The notes under the pieces: model-generated
The model's database searches: none
Told to the model about the DNA's origin: nothing
The model's input: only the letters and a program-made list of their open reading frames with translations
DNA from: Proteles cristata cristata
Taxonomy: Eukaryota; Chordata; Mammalia; Carnivora; Hyaenidae
DNA length: 64,000 nucleotides
NCBI GenBank assembly: GCA_017311185.1
Contig: JAESUZ010003490.1
Coordinates: 620,001 to 684,000, forward strand
Direction: 5' to 3'
Position numbers and translations under genes: made by a program
Shown: piece by piece, positions 40,487-53,600 of the stretch
Layout of the letters: every line of letters starts with the position of its first letter
How positions within the stretch are numbered: position 1 is the first letter of the stretch

Positions 40487-41045
40487 TAAGTTTGAATTTA
40501 AATTCCAGTTAGTTAACATACAGTGTAATATTAGTTTCAGGTGTACAATATAGTGGTTCAACACTTCCCTACATCACCCAGGGCTCGTCACAAGTGCATG
40601 CCTTAATCCCCATCACCTATTAGCCTCCTACCACCTCCTCTCTGGTAACCATCAGTTTGTTTTCTATAATTGAGTCTGCTTCTTGTTTGCCTCTCTCTCA
40701 TTCTGTCCCCTCTGCTCATTTGTTTTGTTTTTTAAATTCCACATATGAGTGAAATCATGAAGTATTTGTCTTTCTCTGACTAACTTTGCTTAGCATAATA
40801 CTCTGTAGTCTTATCCCTGACATTGCAAATGGCAAGATTTCATTCTTTTTTAAGGGCTGAGTAATATTCCACTGTGTGTGTATATATCACATCTGCTTTG
40901 TTTATTCATGAGTCAGTGGACCCTTAGGCTGTTTCCACTCTTTGACTGTTGTAGATAATGCTGCTGTAAACATCGGGGTGCATGTATCCCTTTGGGTAAA
41001 TACCTAAATGGAATTGCTGGATTATAAGGTAGTTCTGTTTTTAAC
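40487..41045 (-). mobile_element. Antisense L1 3' end
   Basis: Complemented L1 3' UTR and ORF2 end: 'cagttagttaacatacagtg', 'acatcacccagggctcgtc', 'tgagtaatattccactgtg' and 'ggaattgctggattataagg'. Confidence 0.85.
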
Positions 41046-41690
41046 CTGCCAAAATTAATTTGTAAAGGGTTCTATTTAATTGGCTTAAAGACAAATATGC
41101 ATTATATAAATATCCTCTGAGAAATATAGAAACTAACCCAAATATTTTGCAAGTTCAAATGATCTAGGATAGGCCTCAGTAAATAAAAGCCAGTTTAAGT
41201 TTATTGGTTTAATTAAAACCAAAATATCTTTAGAGTTATCAGTATTAAATGTAATACTTTTATTTGCCTCGGTTTACTAAAAGTCGAATAAGGTCATATT
41301 AAATTCATATCAAATTCTGTTACAGAAATTTTCAGCAAGAAACATAACTTTAAATGATTAGCTGTTTAATATCAAACAAAATTTTCATGAATCAACTAAA
41401 TGTAATTGTTAAAAATAAGTAAGTTAAGTAGATTTAAGTATGACAGAAGTTTATAAATGAGCTTGTCCACTATGATTATGTTTTATATGTTTAGTTAAAA
41501 TTAGTTTCCCAAATCTTTTTGGGACACCTCAGCCTACATAATCATGTGAGGCACTTTTGTATGATAAATCTTTGAGTTTGGTCAGAAATTTGACAAACTT
41601 TAGGGAGGATTTTTGTTCACGGATGAAAGGAATAGCCTGAGGCATAGCAGAGGCTGGAGAGTGAGAGACAGATAGCTATGGGAAGTTGGG
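41046..41690. other. AT-rich sequence of unknown origin
   Basis: No gene, no recognised repeat; A/T-rich with many near-repeats of short TTAA-containing words. Confidence 0.4.
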
Positions 41691-41699
41691 GGTGGTCGC

Positions 41700-41850
41700 T
41701 AATAACAGCTACATTTATTGACCGCTTAGGAAGTGTCAAGCACAGGCTTAGCACTTGGTGTCCATTCGATCATTTCACCCTTGTTCACCTGCAAAGACTC
41801 GAAGAGTGCATGGTACCTCGTCTTAATCCCAATGATATTCTCCACATATA
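41700..41850 (-). repeat. MIR, antisense
   Basis: 'cagctacatttattgaccgc', 'gtcaagcacaggcttagcac' and 'catttcacccttgttcacc' match complemented MIR order. Confidence 0.6.
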
Positions 41851-41899
41851 CAATACAAAACATATTCAGACTCTCTGCTGAGGGAATGAATGAATCCAT

Positions 41900-43570
41900 G
41901 GAGCAACAACCCTAAAGCCCTGTGATCTCAGTTTGACCGCCATGTCAGAACAATGGATCCTTCTGCCCCCGATTTACAATTAATCCTGTGTTACACTTAA
42001 TTCTTACCAGAGAATGGACTTTGAGAACAAATGCATTTTTAGAAATTTTTTAAAGCTAGAATTCTTTTGTCTTTCAGTTATTTTGTGGTTTAAAATATTT
42101 TGCTTTATTACTTAAAATTTTTTAAAAATCTTTTTTGCTACCTATTTTGTTTTCACACCCTTGAAGGACTTCTACCAAATATCTGAAAGTCCACACACTG
42201 GAAAGGTATCATTGATTTTATTGGGGGAGGGGAGAGAGGCAGGAGGCAAAGCAGAAGAGAAGGAACTTTTCATTTGCAGGCCAGAACCCTGAATATTCAG
42301 AGAACCTATTCCCCCAGGAACAGGTTTCTTCTGAGAAGAAGCCAATGGATACCAAGCAGGACAAAAACGTCACTTAGAGCTCAGTGAAGGACATATAGCT
42401 ACTTTTGTTTTATGTCAGACAGCTTATGAGGGGCTGGATCTGTTTTTAGGTGGTCATGGATTCTGCTTCCCAATGAGTGTGGTGTTCCATTTCCAAGGGA
42501 AAGTGAGTAATGGTCCTCATCAGGAGCCTGTATTTCAGGCCTGGTGCTGGAGAATTACTGAACTGCTGAGAGCTTTCATGTAGATTTCACCCTCCATTCT
42601 ACCACTTGGCTCCTGTTCCCCTTTGAGCTACTTTCAGCTCTTGTAAACAGTGTTTGCTTTCCATGACAAGCTAGGAAATGTGAGTGTGAGGCGGCGACGG
42701 TGCTGGGTCCCTGGAGAGGGCTTGCCAGGGAGGCTTCTTCCCCATACCTCATTTCAGCATGTAACTTGCTGTCGAGGTTGGGCAATCACTGAGGCTCCAT
42801 GTCTTCCCCTCCTATTCTGTTCCACTAACTTATAAAAGAGCCAGAGAGCCGCTTGAGGACTGTCGGATCATCCAGATGTTTCCTGAGCACAGACAGCGTG
42901 CATTTCCCCTTGCACATCATCTTGCGAGAGAGCAGGGCTGGCAGGGCACTCACCCTGGCTGACATCATTGGGCGAGGTAGCCCGGGGAAGAGTTTCAAAG
43001 CAGAGCAGCTTGGCCAGGGAAGAGCTCAGCTGGCGGCCCTGTGCTGGGATGAACTGACCCAGATAGCTAGGGAGAAGGAATCAGCAATTTATGTGTGTTT
43101 ATTCTCTGAGCGGAAGTCGCCCCTCCACTCCCTGAGTATCCATGGGCTCCGGGGTGAAGTGCCCCAGTGGCTCCACATGCACAATCAGGAACAGTTCAGT
43201 GTATTGCTCCTCACGCAGCTCCTTGTTTTCCCTGACTTTGGCTTGAGGTTGATGTGGGACAAGCTCCCTTGATTGCAGTGAATAAAAGTAAATAATAATA
43301 ATAGCATATTAGCGAGCCCTTCTTTCCCAAATGCAACATAGTGGAGCTCAAATGTGAAAAAAATCTGTGATTCTGAATCATATTATAGGTCACCAGCTTG
43401 TTAGATTCAGTTTGGTGGGAATGAATGAAATAAAATAATTGTTTACTCTAGAGAACAATTGACATGGAATTGCCAACTTCCCCCTAGACAGGTCACTAAG
43501 AGTAAATTCAAACAAATAAATGAATATAATATAGCATTTTCTGTCACTATGATTTCATAAAAGAAAGTTT
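41900..43570. other. Unique sequence with one unexplained 139-codon ORF
   Basis: No repeat recognised. The plus-strand ORF at 42853-43272 is the longest in the window outside L1s. It lacks a family resemblance, has no matching open structure in flanking DNA and shows no poly(A) tail or target duplication of a retrocopy. I regard it as chance unless homology is found. Confidence 0.4.
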
Positions 43571-43574
43571 TGTT

Positions 43575-44710
43575 TTACCTCTTCTGCTCAAATCCCTCTA
43601 AGGAATTTTCTTCAAGCTCATAACTTAAACCAAACAAAGAAGACCTGAACAGTTCCACGTGACCTAGGATCTGGCCCTGCCTACTTTACAGCTCCACCTC
43701 TCTATTTCTCTCCTGCTTTGTTTCTGTACCTCAAACTTGCCTTAGTCTTTGCATTGCTGTTCCCAACATCTGGAATGCTATTCCCCCAGATCTGTACATG
43801 GTGCTCTGCCAATGGATGGTAGTTTTTTGATATGGTTCCCAGGTATCCCTACCTCCTGGTATTCACACCCTTATGTAATATTCCTCCACCCACATATGTG
43901 ACCCGGACCTAAAGACTTGCTGCTAAAGCAGAGAAGAGAAGAGAACTGAACAGAACAGAATAGATAGAACGAATAGAATAGACTTTCTCTATGGAGTAGC
44001 TTCAGTGTTGGGATGTCACATAGGAATTAGGTTATAAAAGACTGTGACACTTAGGGATTAGGTTATAAAAGACTGACTTCATTCTTGCTGATTCTCTCGG
44101 GCTTGTCATACGTATTTGTTCTGATGAAGCAAATTACCTAGTCTGTGAGTTGCCCTATAGAGATGTTGGTATGAGAACGAACTGAAAATGGGCTCTTGGC
44201 CGACAGCCACTCAGAACTGAGACACTCAGTCCAGCAGCCTGGGAGGAACAGACTCCTGCCAACAACCTTGTGAGTGAAACTGGAAGCAGACCCTTCCCTG
44301 CTGGGCTTTCCAGTGACTGCAGTCCCAGAGGACATCTTGGCCTTGCTGGAGATGCTGAGGCAGAGACACTGGAACCAGCTAAAACGTGCCTGGTGCAGGC
44401 ACTCTGAAACACTGAGGAAGTAAAGGTTTCATTTTAAGCCAGTAAGTTGTGGGGTAGTTAGTTACACAGAAATAGATCACTGTATACTGCCTCACATTAT
44501 GTAGGCCTTTGCTCAGATGTCTCCTTCCTTAAAGTTCCCTCTTACCTGCAAAAGAAAACAAACATAACAAAAATTGATCACGCATTATTCTCTATCCCCT
44601 TACCCATCTGTATTTTTATTCATGGGAGTCCAGACTACTTATACTTATGTATTTATTTATTAGCTGGCTCTTCTAGTAGAATGAAGGTTAGTCAACGCCC
44701 ACTGTGTCTA
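43575..44710 (+). mobile_element. Sense L2 split by an MLT1-type LTR
   Basis: L2 text 'aggatctggccctgcctac' and 'ctggaatgctattcccccag' runs to about 43815, then resumes at about 44487 with 'gcctttgctcagatgtctcc' and 'agtagaatgaaggttagtc'. The LTR lies between these halves. Confidence 0.75.
43818..44486 (+). mobile_element. MLT1-type MaLR solo LTR
   Basis: Order and wording fit a mammalian MaLR LTR: 'gtattcacacccttatgtaa', 'taggttataaaagactg' (present twice, 44026-44044 and 44057-44075), 'ctcctgccaacaaccttgtg' and the 3' end 'ttttaagccagtaagttgtg'. It carries no coding region. Short ORFs here on the minus strand are incidental. Confidence 0.75.
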
Positions 44711-45974
44711 AATATGAACACTTTCTCATGTCTGAAGAAGGTGGACATGTATTTGCCCCGATAGTGCTTACATTTATTTGATAAATACTTTTGTAGGCTA
44801 CTATATGCTAGGCCAAGTTAATATAGGTTATTTATTCCTGTCCCCTGGGATCTGGGCCAGTTAATTTAGTCTGTTGGCTAACCTTTTTCTTTTTCTTGAA
44901 AAGTTAAGTTACTCTGTTTTGATCACACACCTTCTTATGCCTTATACACTTAATCAAAATGCCTTTTGGTTAGAGTCCAGACTAGAGCTGTATGTGCTCT
45001 ACTGAAGTTCATTTTTGGATGAACATAATTTTTTGAAAAGTTCTTATTGCACACAGTCCTGAAGTGTAACTTAATGCTACTTTCGTCTACTGGTCTTCGT
45101 TTTATCCTCAGAAATAATAAAAAGCATATCTAGGCTTTTACCACAAGTCCTATCTAATTGCTCCATTAATTCTGTGTCTTTGGATGTAAGTTTTATTTAT
45201 TCATGCTCTAAACTTTTCTTGGATAGTACGTGTTTCTTCATTTTGTGCTCATCTTTGTAGTTGAGATTGCAAGTTCAGCTTTCTCTTTGCTTGGGGAGGG
45301 GTGGTGTGTGAGCTATAGCTATGGCCCTCTGTCCACCCAGCTTCCAGTAGAAGTGGCAGGGCTCCTGGTGCCATCGACCATGCCCCCAGGGACGGTCTCC
45401 TGCAGCAGCAACACCTAGGAGCTGCCCTGTCTGTCTGTCTCAAGCTCTCACGTTCACCTTTCTTATCTCAAGGCAGATTCCTTCATTTCCAGGTTATGTG
45501 TGTATAGCGGCTTGGTGGTGGGGTAGATGGTGGTTAATCCACCTGGTTGTCCTCCTCCTTTCATGGAAAATGCCAGAGGCAGACCATCTCTGAATGTGGA
45601 TCATCCTTTTGTTCTCATCCTTGACAACTGCTTTCTTTCCATGACTTCTGATCTCCAGGTTTCTCAGCAATTTTGTCTCCTCTAGTTTCTGTTTCTGGGC
45701 CCAGAGTGTAATAGTCCTTATGTTTCAATCCTTATGTTTTAATTCTGACTTATGCCTTTATGTCTGTATATCTTGCATATTTAAAAATATATGATTATAT
45801 ATGTATATTATATACATAAATATATCAGTATATATTTTTCAGACGGCTTAACTGCCATCTGAAACCATTATCTCTACTTTCTTTTGTATCATTTTAAGAT
45901 ACATGAAGATCATCATCATATTCTCCCTTGTTTTCTCCTCCTTGGTCTAGATATCCCAAATCTTTTCCCCGCCA
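44711..45974. other. Unique and AT-rich sequence, no gene seen
   Basis: Includes a palindromic AT-rich stretch at about 45780-45840. No exon or RNA gene recognised. Confidence 0.45.
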
Positions 45975-46285
45975 GTTTTTTGAGAAACAATAGACCTACA
46001 TCACCATACAAGTTTAAGGTGTACAGTGTGATGGTTTGATTTATATAGATTGCAAGATGATTACAACAAGGGGCTCAGCCAGCATCCATCTTCTTACATA
46101 GAAAAGAAAAAAGTTTCTCCTTGGGATGAGAGCTAATAGGATCCAGTCCCAACAGCCCCCCCGTATAACATATAGCAGTGTTAACAGTGCTGCATGTTAC
46201 ACCTCAGTTCCTTTAATGATTCTAATCTACAAGAATTTTCTGAACCCTTCTCACTGAAAAAACCACCTCCTCTATTCCTGTAGAC
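45975..46285 (-). mobile_element. Old antisense L1 3' UTR
   Basis: 'aagtttaaggtgtacagtgt', 'gatggtttgatttatatag' and 'gcaagatgattacaacaag' are typical of complemented L1 3' UTR remnants. Confidence 0.65.
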
Positions 46286-46891
46286 ACATTATTTTATTTA
46301 ATAGCCCTACTCTAGCTCCCAGTGTTGAGAGGAATACTCAGCGTACAGGGGGATTATTACTTGCAGCCTAGGCTCCCCCTGACCCATTCATGCTAAGTGT
46401 GACAGACCATTTTTTAACCACATATTTATACTATTGGCTCAGAATAATCAAATTTCTTTCCGCCTTCCTTGCAAATTTTAAATATATAAACTCTGTCAAG
46501 CAACAGTTGCCCCATCCTCTGCTTTTGTAATTGATCTCTCACCAAAATGAAAGAATTCACGCTCAACCTCTCTTGAGTTTCATCATGTTAGTTTTAACCT
46601 TCACATTCTGTTGTAGTGAGTCAGGAGATGCATAAAAACTAGCTTCAACTTATTCTTGCCTTTACCAAACTGATGCTCCTCTTATATTTTGATCCCCAAT
46701 GAATTGTGGCTCCTTCCATCTATAGAACATTTTCTCCTCTATTATTCATTTATCAGAGAAGCTATACTAGCATCTTTAGGTGAAGCCCATTTTTATTCAC
46801 TAGGATTATATTATCCATTCGCTCAGTAAAGATTTATCAAGAGCTAACTCTGCCAAGAGCCAAACTGGGCATTGGTTATACAGAGATAAGT
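46286..46891. other. Unique sequence ending in an L2-like remnant
   Basis: No gene. An L2-like piece at about 46810-46930 (ttatcaagagctaactctg, then ttggttatacagagataag) leads into duplicon block A. Confidence 0.45.
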
Positions 46892-48545
46892 GAACAAACA
46901 TGGTTCTTGACCTTGCTGAACTTATGGTATGGTATTTATATTTTTATATTTATTTATAGACTTATTATCATACTGATAATTGCCAGTGATTACATAGTCA
47001 GAATTTTACCTTAAAAAAAAAAGACCAACCTTGATAAGGCAAAAACCGCACAGTATTTATTATAGAATCTAGGTGATTTATGGGTGTTCACTATACAATT
47101 CTTTCCACTTTTCTATGTATTTGAAAATTTTCCTAATAACATGTTGGAGGAAAGTTTGCCTATGCTTCATAAGCTATATTTTTATGGTGCTCAGCCATGG
47201 CAGTGTACATATCCCTTTTAAAATGTCTTTACATTGTAGGGGCGCCTGGGTGGCTTAGTCGGTTAAGCGTCCGACTTTCGCTTAGGTCATGATCTCGCGG
47301 TTCGGTGGGTTCGAGCCCCGCATCGGGCTCTTGCTGACTGCCAGCTCAGAGCCTGGAGCCTGTTTCAGTCTGTGATTCCCTCTCTCTCTGACCCTCCTCT
47401 GCTCATGCTGTCTCTCTCTCTCTCTCTCCTAGAAATAAATAAAACATTAAAAAAAAAAAATTTAAAATGTCTTTACATTGTTTAACTTTTTATGTAATTC
47501 AGGACACTACAGCCTCTTTCCCCCAGGTTGGGAGAAATTGTCATGTAATAGAAAGAACATTTGCATTGGAGATGGAGTAGGTAGGACTCCAGCACTTAGT
47601 GGCTTTGTGCCCCCCACAAGTCACTTAATGTCTCTGAACTTGGATTTGTCTCATCCCTAAAATCGGGGGTAATTATATTCGCACCCAAAGTTCTTGGGAA
47701 AACTAAATAAAATTATGTGCATACTCGCTTAGCATATTTAAAATGCATCCTGCCCCACTTCTACCACTCCCTGCACTGATCTACTTTATTTTCACATACC
47801 ATTATTTCCTTCCTTACAAATGTGAATTAAATGGTTAATCCCCATTCATGTTTCTTTTCTTGCTTTACCCTTTGAAAGATAAAATTCCTAGAAACTGAAA
47901 TCCATAATGTATTACTGGATGCTGTGGGTTAGCATATATGGTATCAGAAGATCTGAATTCATCCATTACCTTCAAGTTTCCTTTTTGTTCAGGTATGGGA
48001 TTGATGTTAAGGAAGTGTTGTTCATATCCTGACCAGGTGGTCTGAAATTGCTGCTGTGCTGTAAATGCTTTGTTGTCTATTCCTGTCTTGATTTAGTATG
48101 TTTATACTATTGTCTGTGTGTCCTGATTGCTCTGTCTGCAGTCTTCCTCCTTCAAACCTGCAAAAGTCCCATACTTCCTTTAAGAATAAGTTCAATACTA
48201 TGTCTTTTACTTTGGATGTTTCCACGGTATCATGTCATTTCTCAAAATATCTTAAAAAGCTTACTATCTGATGGTAAACATCATGTAGCCAGAGAAAAGC
48301 AAATTTTCCATCCTTGAATTTCCAGCACATAGGACAGGGAGTACCCCATAGAGCCTTGTTAGAGATCATTCATGGGTGTTTGCATGGATGATGAATCCCT
48401 GGGTCTCAGTTTATTTCCATGGAACAAGAGAGATAGCCATGTTATTTCAGGAGCCTATTTGAGCACTGACATGCTAGGATTCTTTCCCTTTGTAGTGTGT
48501 TACATACAGTATACCATGTTTTATTTCAAGTATTGTCTTAATGCC
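46892..48545 (+). repeat. Segmental duplication block A, right copy
   Basis: Same orientation as 1-1650. It lacks the SINE of the left copy and carries its own SINE at 47238-47460. The MIR recurs at about 47550-47735. The match fades after about 48545, where the left copy jumps to block B. Confidence 0.9.
47238..47460 (+). mobile_element. Young feliform CanSINE, private to the right duplicon
   Basis: Full-length, head GGGGCGCCTGGGTGGCTTAG and tail AAATAAATAAAA. It has a perfect 21-bp target duplication at 47217-47237 and 47461-47481. The equivalent left site near 545-565 is empty. Confidence 0.96.
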
Positions 48546-49074
48546 AGAGATTTCTCTATAGTCAGAAGCTTCTTGGTTTTTAGGTACTTGAGATTTGGAC
48601 GCTTATACATCCCCTCTGACTCTTTGCCCTTGATTGCACCAAGGGTATGATTGAATTGATGTATCTAACCAGTCCCTAACATATCTCCCATTCCTAATAA
48701 ACAAACATGCATCTCCCCATCTCTTTCACCCTTCCATCCCCTTCATCTCCCAGATTACCTAGTTTAGAATATTCCTTCAGTCTTGTGACCTAACTCCAAA
48801 GGAGGTTGAGTGGATTTGCATCTCCTGGAGGAGTCTGCTGGGTTTCTGGATAAGTACTAAGATGAGGCTAGTTCTTTGAGTCTCAAATCCTTGATCCTAC
48901 AGCAGCTTCTGAGTTAGTGGCTTGGAAGATACTTAAATTCTAAATTCTAAGATACTGTGAGCCTCCACTGATTATTCTGCAGATTGAGCAGCACTCAGGG
49001 AAGACAAGGAGGCATGTTGTTAGGAAGGCACGAGACCACATCTTATATGTATTTCTCTCTCTTCACCCTTTAAG

Positions 49075-49395
49075 TGCATCATTCTGGACATATCTAATAT
49101 TCTCAGGTCTCTACTTTCTGTACTAGTCAAACTCTTCAAATCCTCTCCACCCTCGCTGACTGCTAAAGCTTATTCGTCCTCTGCATCTCAGTTGACAATA
49201 TTACTTCCTACAGAAAGAATTTCTCGATTCTCCTATTATATACTCCTTTTCTCCTAGTATATACTATACTGTCTGGTGATTATTTGTGTGATTTCTTTAC
49301 TTAAATTTCATGTAGGAGGGGATACCATCTTTCTTGTTCATTGTTGTATCCCTAGAGTTTTAGCAGTGCTTGACACAAAATAGTTTCACATTCTA
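49075..49395 (+). mobile_element. Sense L2 remnant
   Basis: 'ctcttcaaatcctctccacc', 'atgtaggaggggataccatc' and 'cattgttgtatccctagag' in L2 3'-end order. Confidence 0.65.
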
Positions 49396-49999
49396 TATCT
49401 ATGAAGTGAATTAATGAACATAGTAGTCCCTGTTCTTATGGAGATTGACATAAGATACACAAAATAAGTGCATGCTGTCTATCACTGTATATTAATACAA
49501 TATAAAATGGACAATGTGTTAATGCACCTCATTGTGTAACTCCTAAGGATCCTGTGGACATAATGTTGTTTCTCTTCATTTGGCAGAAAAGAAAATTTAG
49601 GCTTAGAAGTCACATCATTTCCCAGGATTACACTACCACTAGAAAGCAGCAGAATTGGATCTGAACTCTAGCCTTCTAATATCAAATTAAGTGCTCTCTC
49701 CATAATGTCGCAACTATGTGCAGCAAGTGTTATAAGATCGTACAAAATTCTATTGCATTGCAGAAATGGGACAATTTACTCCTAGCATAAGATGATACTT
49801 GAACTTGAATCTAAAAGATGAATAAAATTTGTTTTTAATTACCCAAACTACACCAAACAATAACCCTTATGCATTTTAATGAATTCAGGTAATACAGATG
49901 TATTTAATGTAAGATATGAAAGTTCATCCTTCCCTGTTCTAATTACATTCCTAGGACATAGCCATCATAAACCATATCTGTGTATACATACACTCTGGC

Positions 50000-50265
50000 A
50001 GTTTTATTTCTTTGAGAGGAATCACACTGCAAATACTGTTATGCATCCCCTCCCTTTTTTTTTTTTAAACTTCAGTACAACTTGGACAACCTGGTATGTG
50101 GTGTATTTATATTTACGGGCTGCATTGTTAACTGCTGCATTCCATCCTTTCATAGGAATGTTTCATAGTGTGTTTAACCAGTCTCTTTATTGTGGGCATT
50201 TATGTAGGTGGTTTTCTGTATTCTCCTTTGTAAATAATTGTAATAGTTCTTGAATAATTCTCCTC
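50000..50265 (-). mobile_element. Probable old antisense L1
   Basis: 'gtttaaccagtctctttatt', 'gggcatttatgtaggtgg' and 'gtaaataattgtaatagttc' resemble complemented ancient L1. The 124-codon ORF across it is incidental. Confidence 0.5.
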
Positions 50266-50269
50266 TGAG

Positions 50270-51770
50270 TCCTCATTAAACATTTTCTGTCCATCCATTC
50301 CTAAAAAATGGGACCCCTTGTATCATGGATTATATGCAATTTAAATTGTGAAACATACTGACAAAAATGTGTAGAATGTGCCAAAGTTGGAATTGGCGGG
50401 CAGAAAACATTCAAGATGGGGAAAGTCACACAGATAAAGGTAGCAAAAAACATAAGTCACATTCCTTTATTGTTCCCTAGATGTTTCAGCATTTTGACTC
50501 TTTGTGTGAGCTCTGATGACAAATTCCAGCTCCTGCCCAGCGACCAGAAGCTATTTGTCAGTATGTCTCTTTATCGTCCCTCCTGTCTCTTCAGTGATGA
50601 AGTCCCTAGAGGTTAAACACTCTCATTATTAATCTTACCACAAGAATCTCTGAAAACCAATGTTTGCTGCCCTTTGCTTCTTTACTTTAATGATTCCTCA
50701 CCACACACAGACCCCTTATTGTGCTATTCACAACCTTCCAGATGAAACCAAAGGCTTGATTCAACTGTAGTCAAAAGAAGCAAATTCTCCACAATTCCAC
50801 ACACATACGTGCACTAACCCTCCTCTTTCCACCGGCGACTAAAACTTAAAATTGAATGAACATGACATGAGATGTTTCTAAAGAGCTATTCCGTCACAAT
50901 CAGCTTTATTAAAGGCACAAATGTGCAGTTGCATTTAATGGTGTTTATTTTAAAACATACGATGTTTACCCTTGAAAGCCTATTATGCATCTCTCACCTT
51001 ACAGTGAACAAAAGGGCATTGTAACTTCATGTAGTCTGACTGCTTGCTTAAATTTAGGCCCGCACTCAAATGAGAAAAATACTTGAGTATCAGTCATCTT
51101 GGAATCCAAGGGACTTATTCATAGAGCATGTGGGGCTCTATTCATAAATGATTTATGTCTTTGTATAAAGGAGAGTGGGGGTTGTGTGTGTTGCTCAGAG
51201 AACCATCTACTGCCTCTCCTGAGTAATTTATACAAGATCAATATTTATCAAAGTGAGCCAAGAATTGTGCCATAACTCTCAGAGAGCCAAATACTTCGTT
51301 TACAGTTCCTTCACCCATGGAAGGGAGCGTGACAGATTAAAATGTTTGCATAAAAGCTACTTAAAGTGGTTCTCGCTTGGTTCCTGTTGCTTCAGATACA
51401 GTGTGATGCTTTGGCAGAAATTGCAGATTTTTGTCATGGATGTTGCTCAGTGACTAACACATAGTAGATGTTTTTAAAAATGTATTTGTTGAATTAATGA
51501 CTAAAGGGAAATAAGCAAATGTTCCAAAAAGAAAGGAAGGTTGCCCGCTGTATTTATTCTTTTAACATATATTAATTAAGCACCTGCTAAGCCTTATGCA
51601 TTGAGTGAGGACACAGTTATTACCTGGAATGATTCTCTCAGACATACGTGTAAATGATTAAAAGCCTATTAATGAAAAGTGCTAAATGCTCTGTTAAGGG
51701 TTTTTAAAAAAACAAAAACAAAAACGTGTTTTAGAGATCCTGAGGAAGGAGCAACTAATTCTGCTCAGAG
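50270..51770. other. Unique sequence, no gene seen
   Basis: No exon, RNA gene or clear repeat. Reading frames are under 70 codons. Confidence 0.5.
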
Positions 51771-51774
51771 AAGT

Positions 51775-52100
51775 TTAGGAAAGGATAAGCATAAGTAGGA
51801 GTTATACAAGCAGATAGCAAATGGGGGAGGGAATTTTAGAAAGAAGTAATGGCATGGACAAAGGAAACATGAAAGATCTTCAGAATGCAAGAATAGGGTA
51901 GATGTGTTGCCATGAGAGATTAGAGTATTTTTGTCAGTAATGGGAAAGAAGTATGAAATTTTCCATAGAATTGGGTTGTAAAAGGCCTTATACACTCCAC
52001 CAGTGAACTATTACTTTATTTTGTAAGCAAGAAGAGACTTCCACAGATTTTTAGACATAGAAATGACATAATCAGATTTCCCTTAGCAGTATATCTCTGG
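51775..52100 (-). mobile_element. Antisense L2 remnant
   Basis: 'gtaatggcatggacaaagg', 'gggttgtaaaaggccttata' and 'gacatagaaatgacataatc' follow complemented L2 order. Confidence 0.6.
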
Positions 52101-53091
52101 TGGCACAATTTATACTATCTATATACCATCTGGTAGAGAAAAGTAGAGAAGAGATGATGAATAGGTTTTAGTTTGTTTATCAACTCTATAAAATTTATAT
52201 ACATCTGCAGGAAAACAAAGTATATCAGAACATATGAAATATAGCTATGAGGGGGACAGTGATTTTGATGGTGGCAGCCTCTTCTTGTTTCCAGAATTTT
52301 CCTTTGATGTAGGAGTTAGACCATGATGAAGTCTACAAAAATGAGCTCTGAATGATTGTGTAATCCTAAGGCAATAAAATTATGCTGATGTGTTATGGTG
52401 ATTTTTTTAATCATCAACATCACCACCATGACTGCTACTTAGAAACCGCCAAGTTTAACAGCAGCTGCTAATTGTTCACTAATGCCTGCACTCTCAGAAG
52501 TGTTCATGGAACTAATACAGCTAGATTTCCACTGGCAGAAACTAGTGCTCAGAATTCTAGGTATCTTAGCTTCTATTCCTTTCTCACATGGGGCTTAGCA
52601 AGACTGATTTATGTATCAGAACCAAATGTACAACTTTGGTTAAAGATGGACTGTCTTCTCCCTCCTCTATCTCCTATGGCTATGCAAAGAATGCTTGGAT
52701 CCTTATTGTTTTTCTATTTTAAGAAAACCCTGTCTTTATAAGACAGTAAATTGTTGACCGATACCCCCTCCTTTTTGATGGCATAACCTGTGTGAGATTT
52801 GACTGACCTTGTTAAAGCTTCCACATGAAGCCAATGATTAACTGAGCAATAAGTATATAGCTGACCTTTTAAATGCAAACATCATGGCCTGGAAAGATGG
52901 GTGAAAGTTTTTTGCTTTTTCATTTTAAATCTTCAGCATTGTCAGGAGTTAAGACTCTGGCTAAGACTAGAATCAAGACAGTTTTGAAGTGTACAGCAAT
53001 TACCTTACATTTACTTTATTATATTTGCAAATTATATTTTTTCAATTCCTTCAGGTTTAAAATAAATTCTAATACTTTAAAATTGCTTTTC

Positions 53092-53305
53092 GGGGCTCCC
53101 GGGTGGCTCAGTCAGTTAAGCATCCAACTTTGGCTCAGGTCATGATCTTGTGGTTCATGGGTTCGAGCCCAGTGTCAGGCTCTGTGCTGACAGCTCAGAG
53201 CCTGGAGCCTGCTTCAGACTCTGTGGCCCCTTCTCTTTCTGCCCCTCCCCAGCTCGCACTCTGTCTTTTGTCTCTCTCTCTCTCAAAAATACACATTATT
53301 TTTTT
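53092..53305 (+). mobile_element. CanSINE
   Basis: GGGGCTCCCGGGTGGCTCAG head, 'tttggctcaggtcatgatc', TC tract and A-rich tail; flanks ttaaaattgctttt / aaaaattgtttct. Confidence 0.92.
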
Positions 53306-53389
53306 AAAAATTGTTTCTAATACTAAGAGTAAGTAAAGTAGACATTAGTGACAGTGATAATTATAGTATTGGTTAAGAGTAGTAGTTTT

Positions 53390-53600
53390 TGGTGAGGATG
53401 ATGGTAACTACAATTTATTACCATTTCCTATATCCTGGGTCTTGTGATAGTTTCTTTACATGTATTCCATCATTTAAATTTTCCAATAATCTTATGAGGT
53501 AGAGAACTAAAACATAGATTATGATTTGTCCAAGGTTACACAGCCAATAAATACTAGAACACATTTAAGAATTTAAGTCTTTTGTCTTCTGGTCCAAGTT
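53390..53600 (-). repeat. MIR, antisense
   Basis: 'catcatttaaattttccaat', 'cttatgaggtagagaact' and 'ccaaggttacacagccaata' are diagnostic of complemented MIR. Confidence 0.75.
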
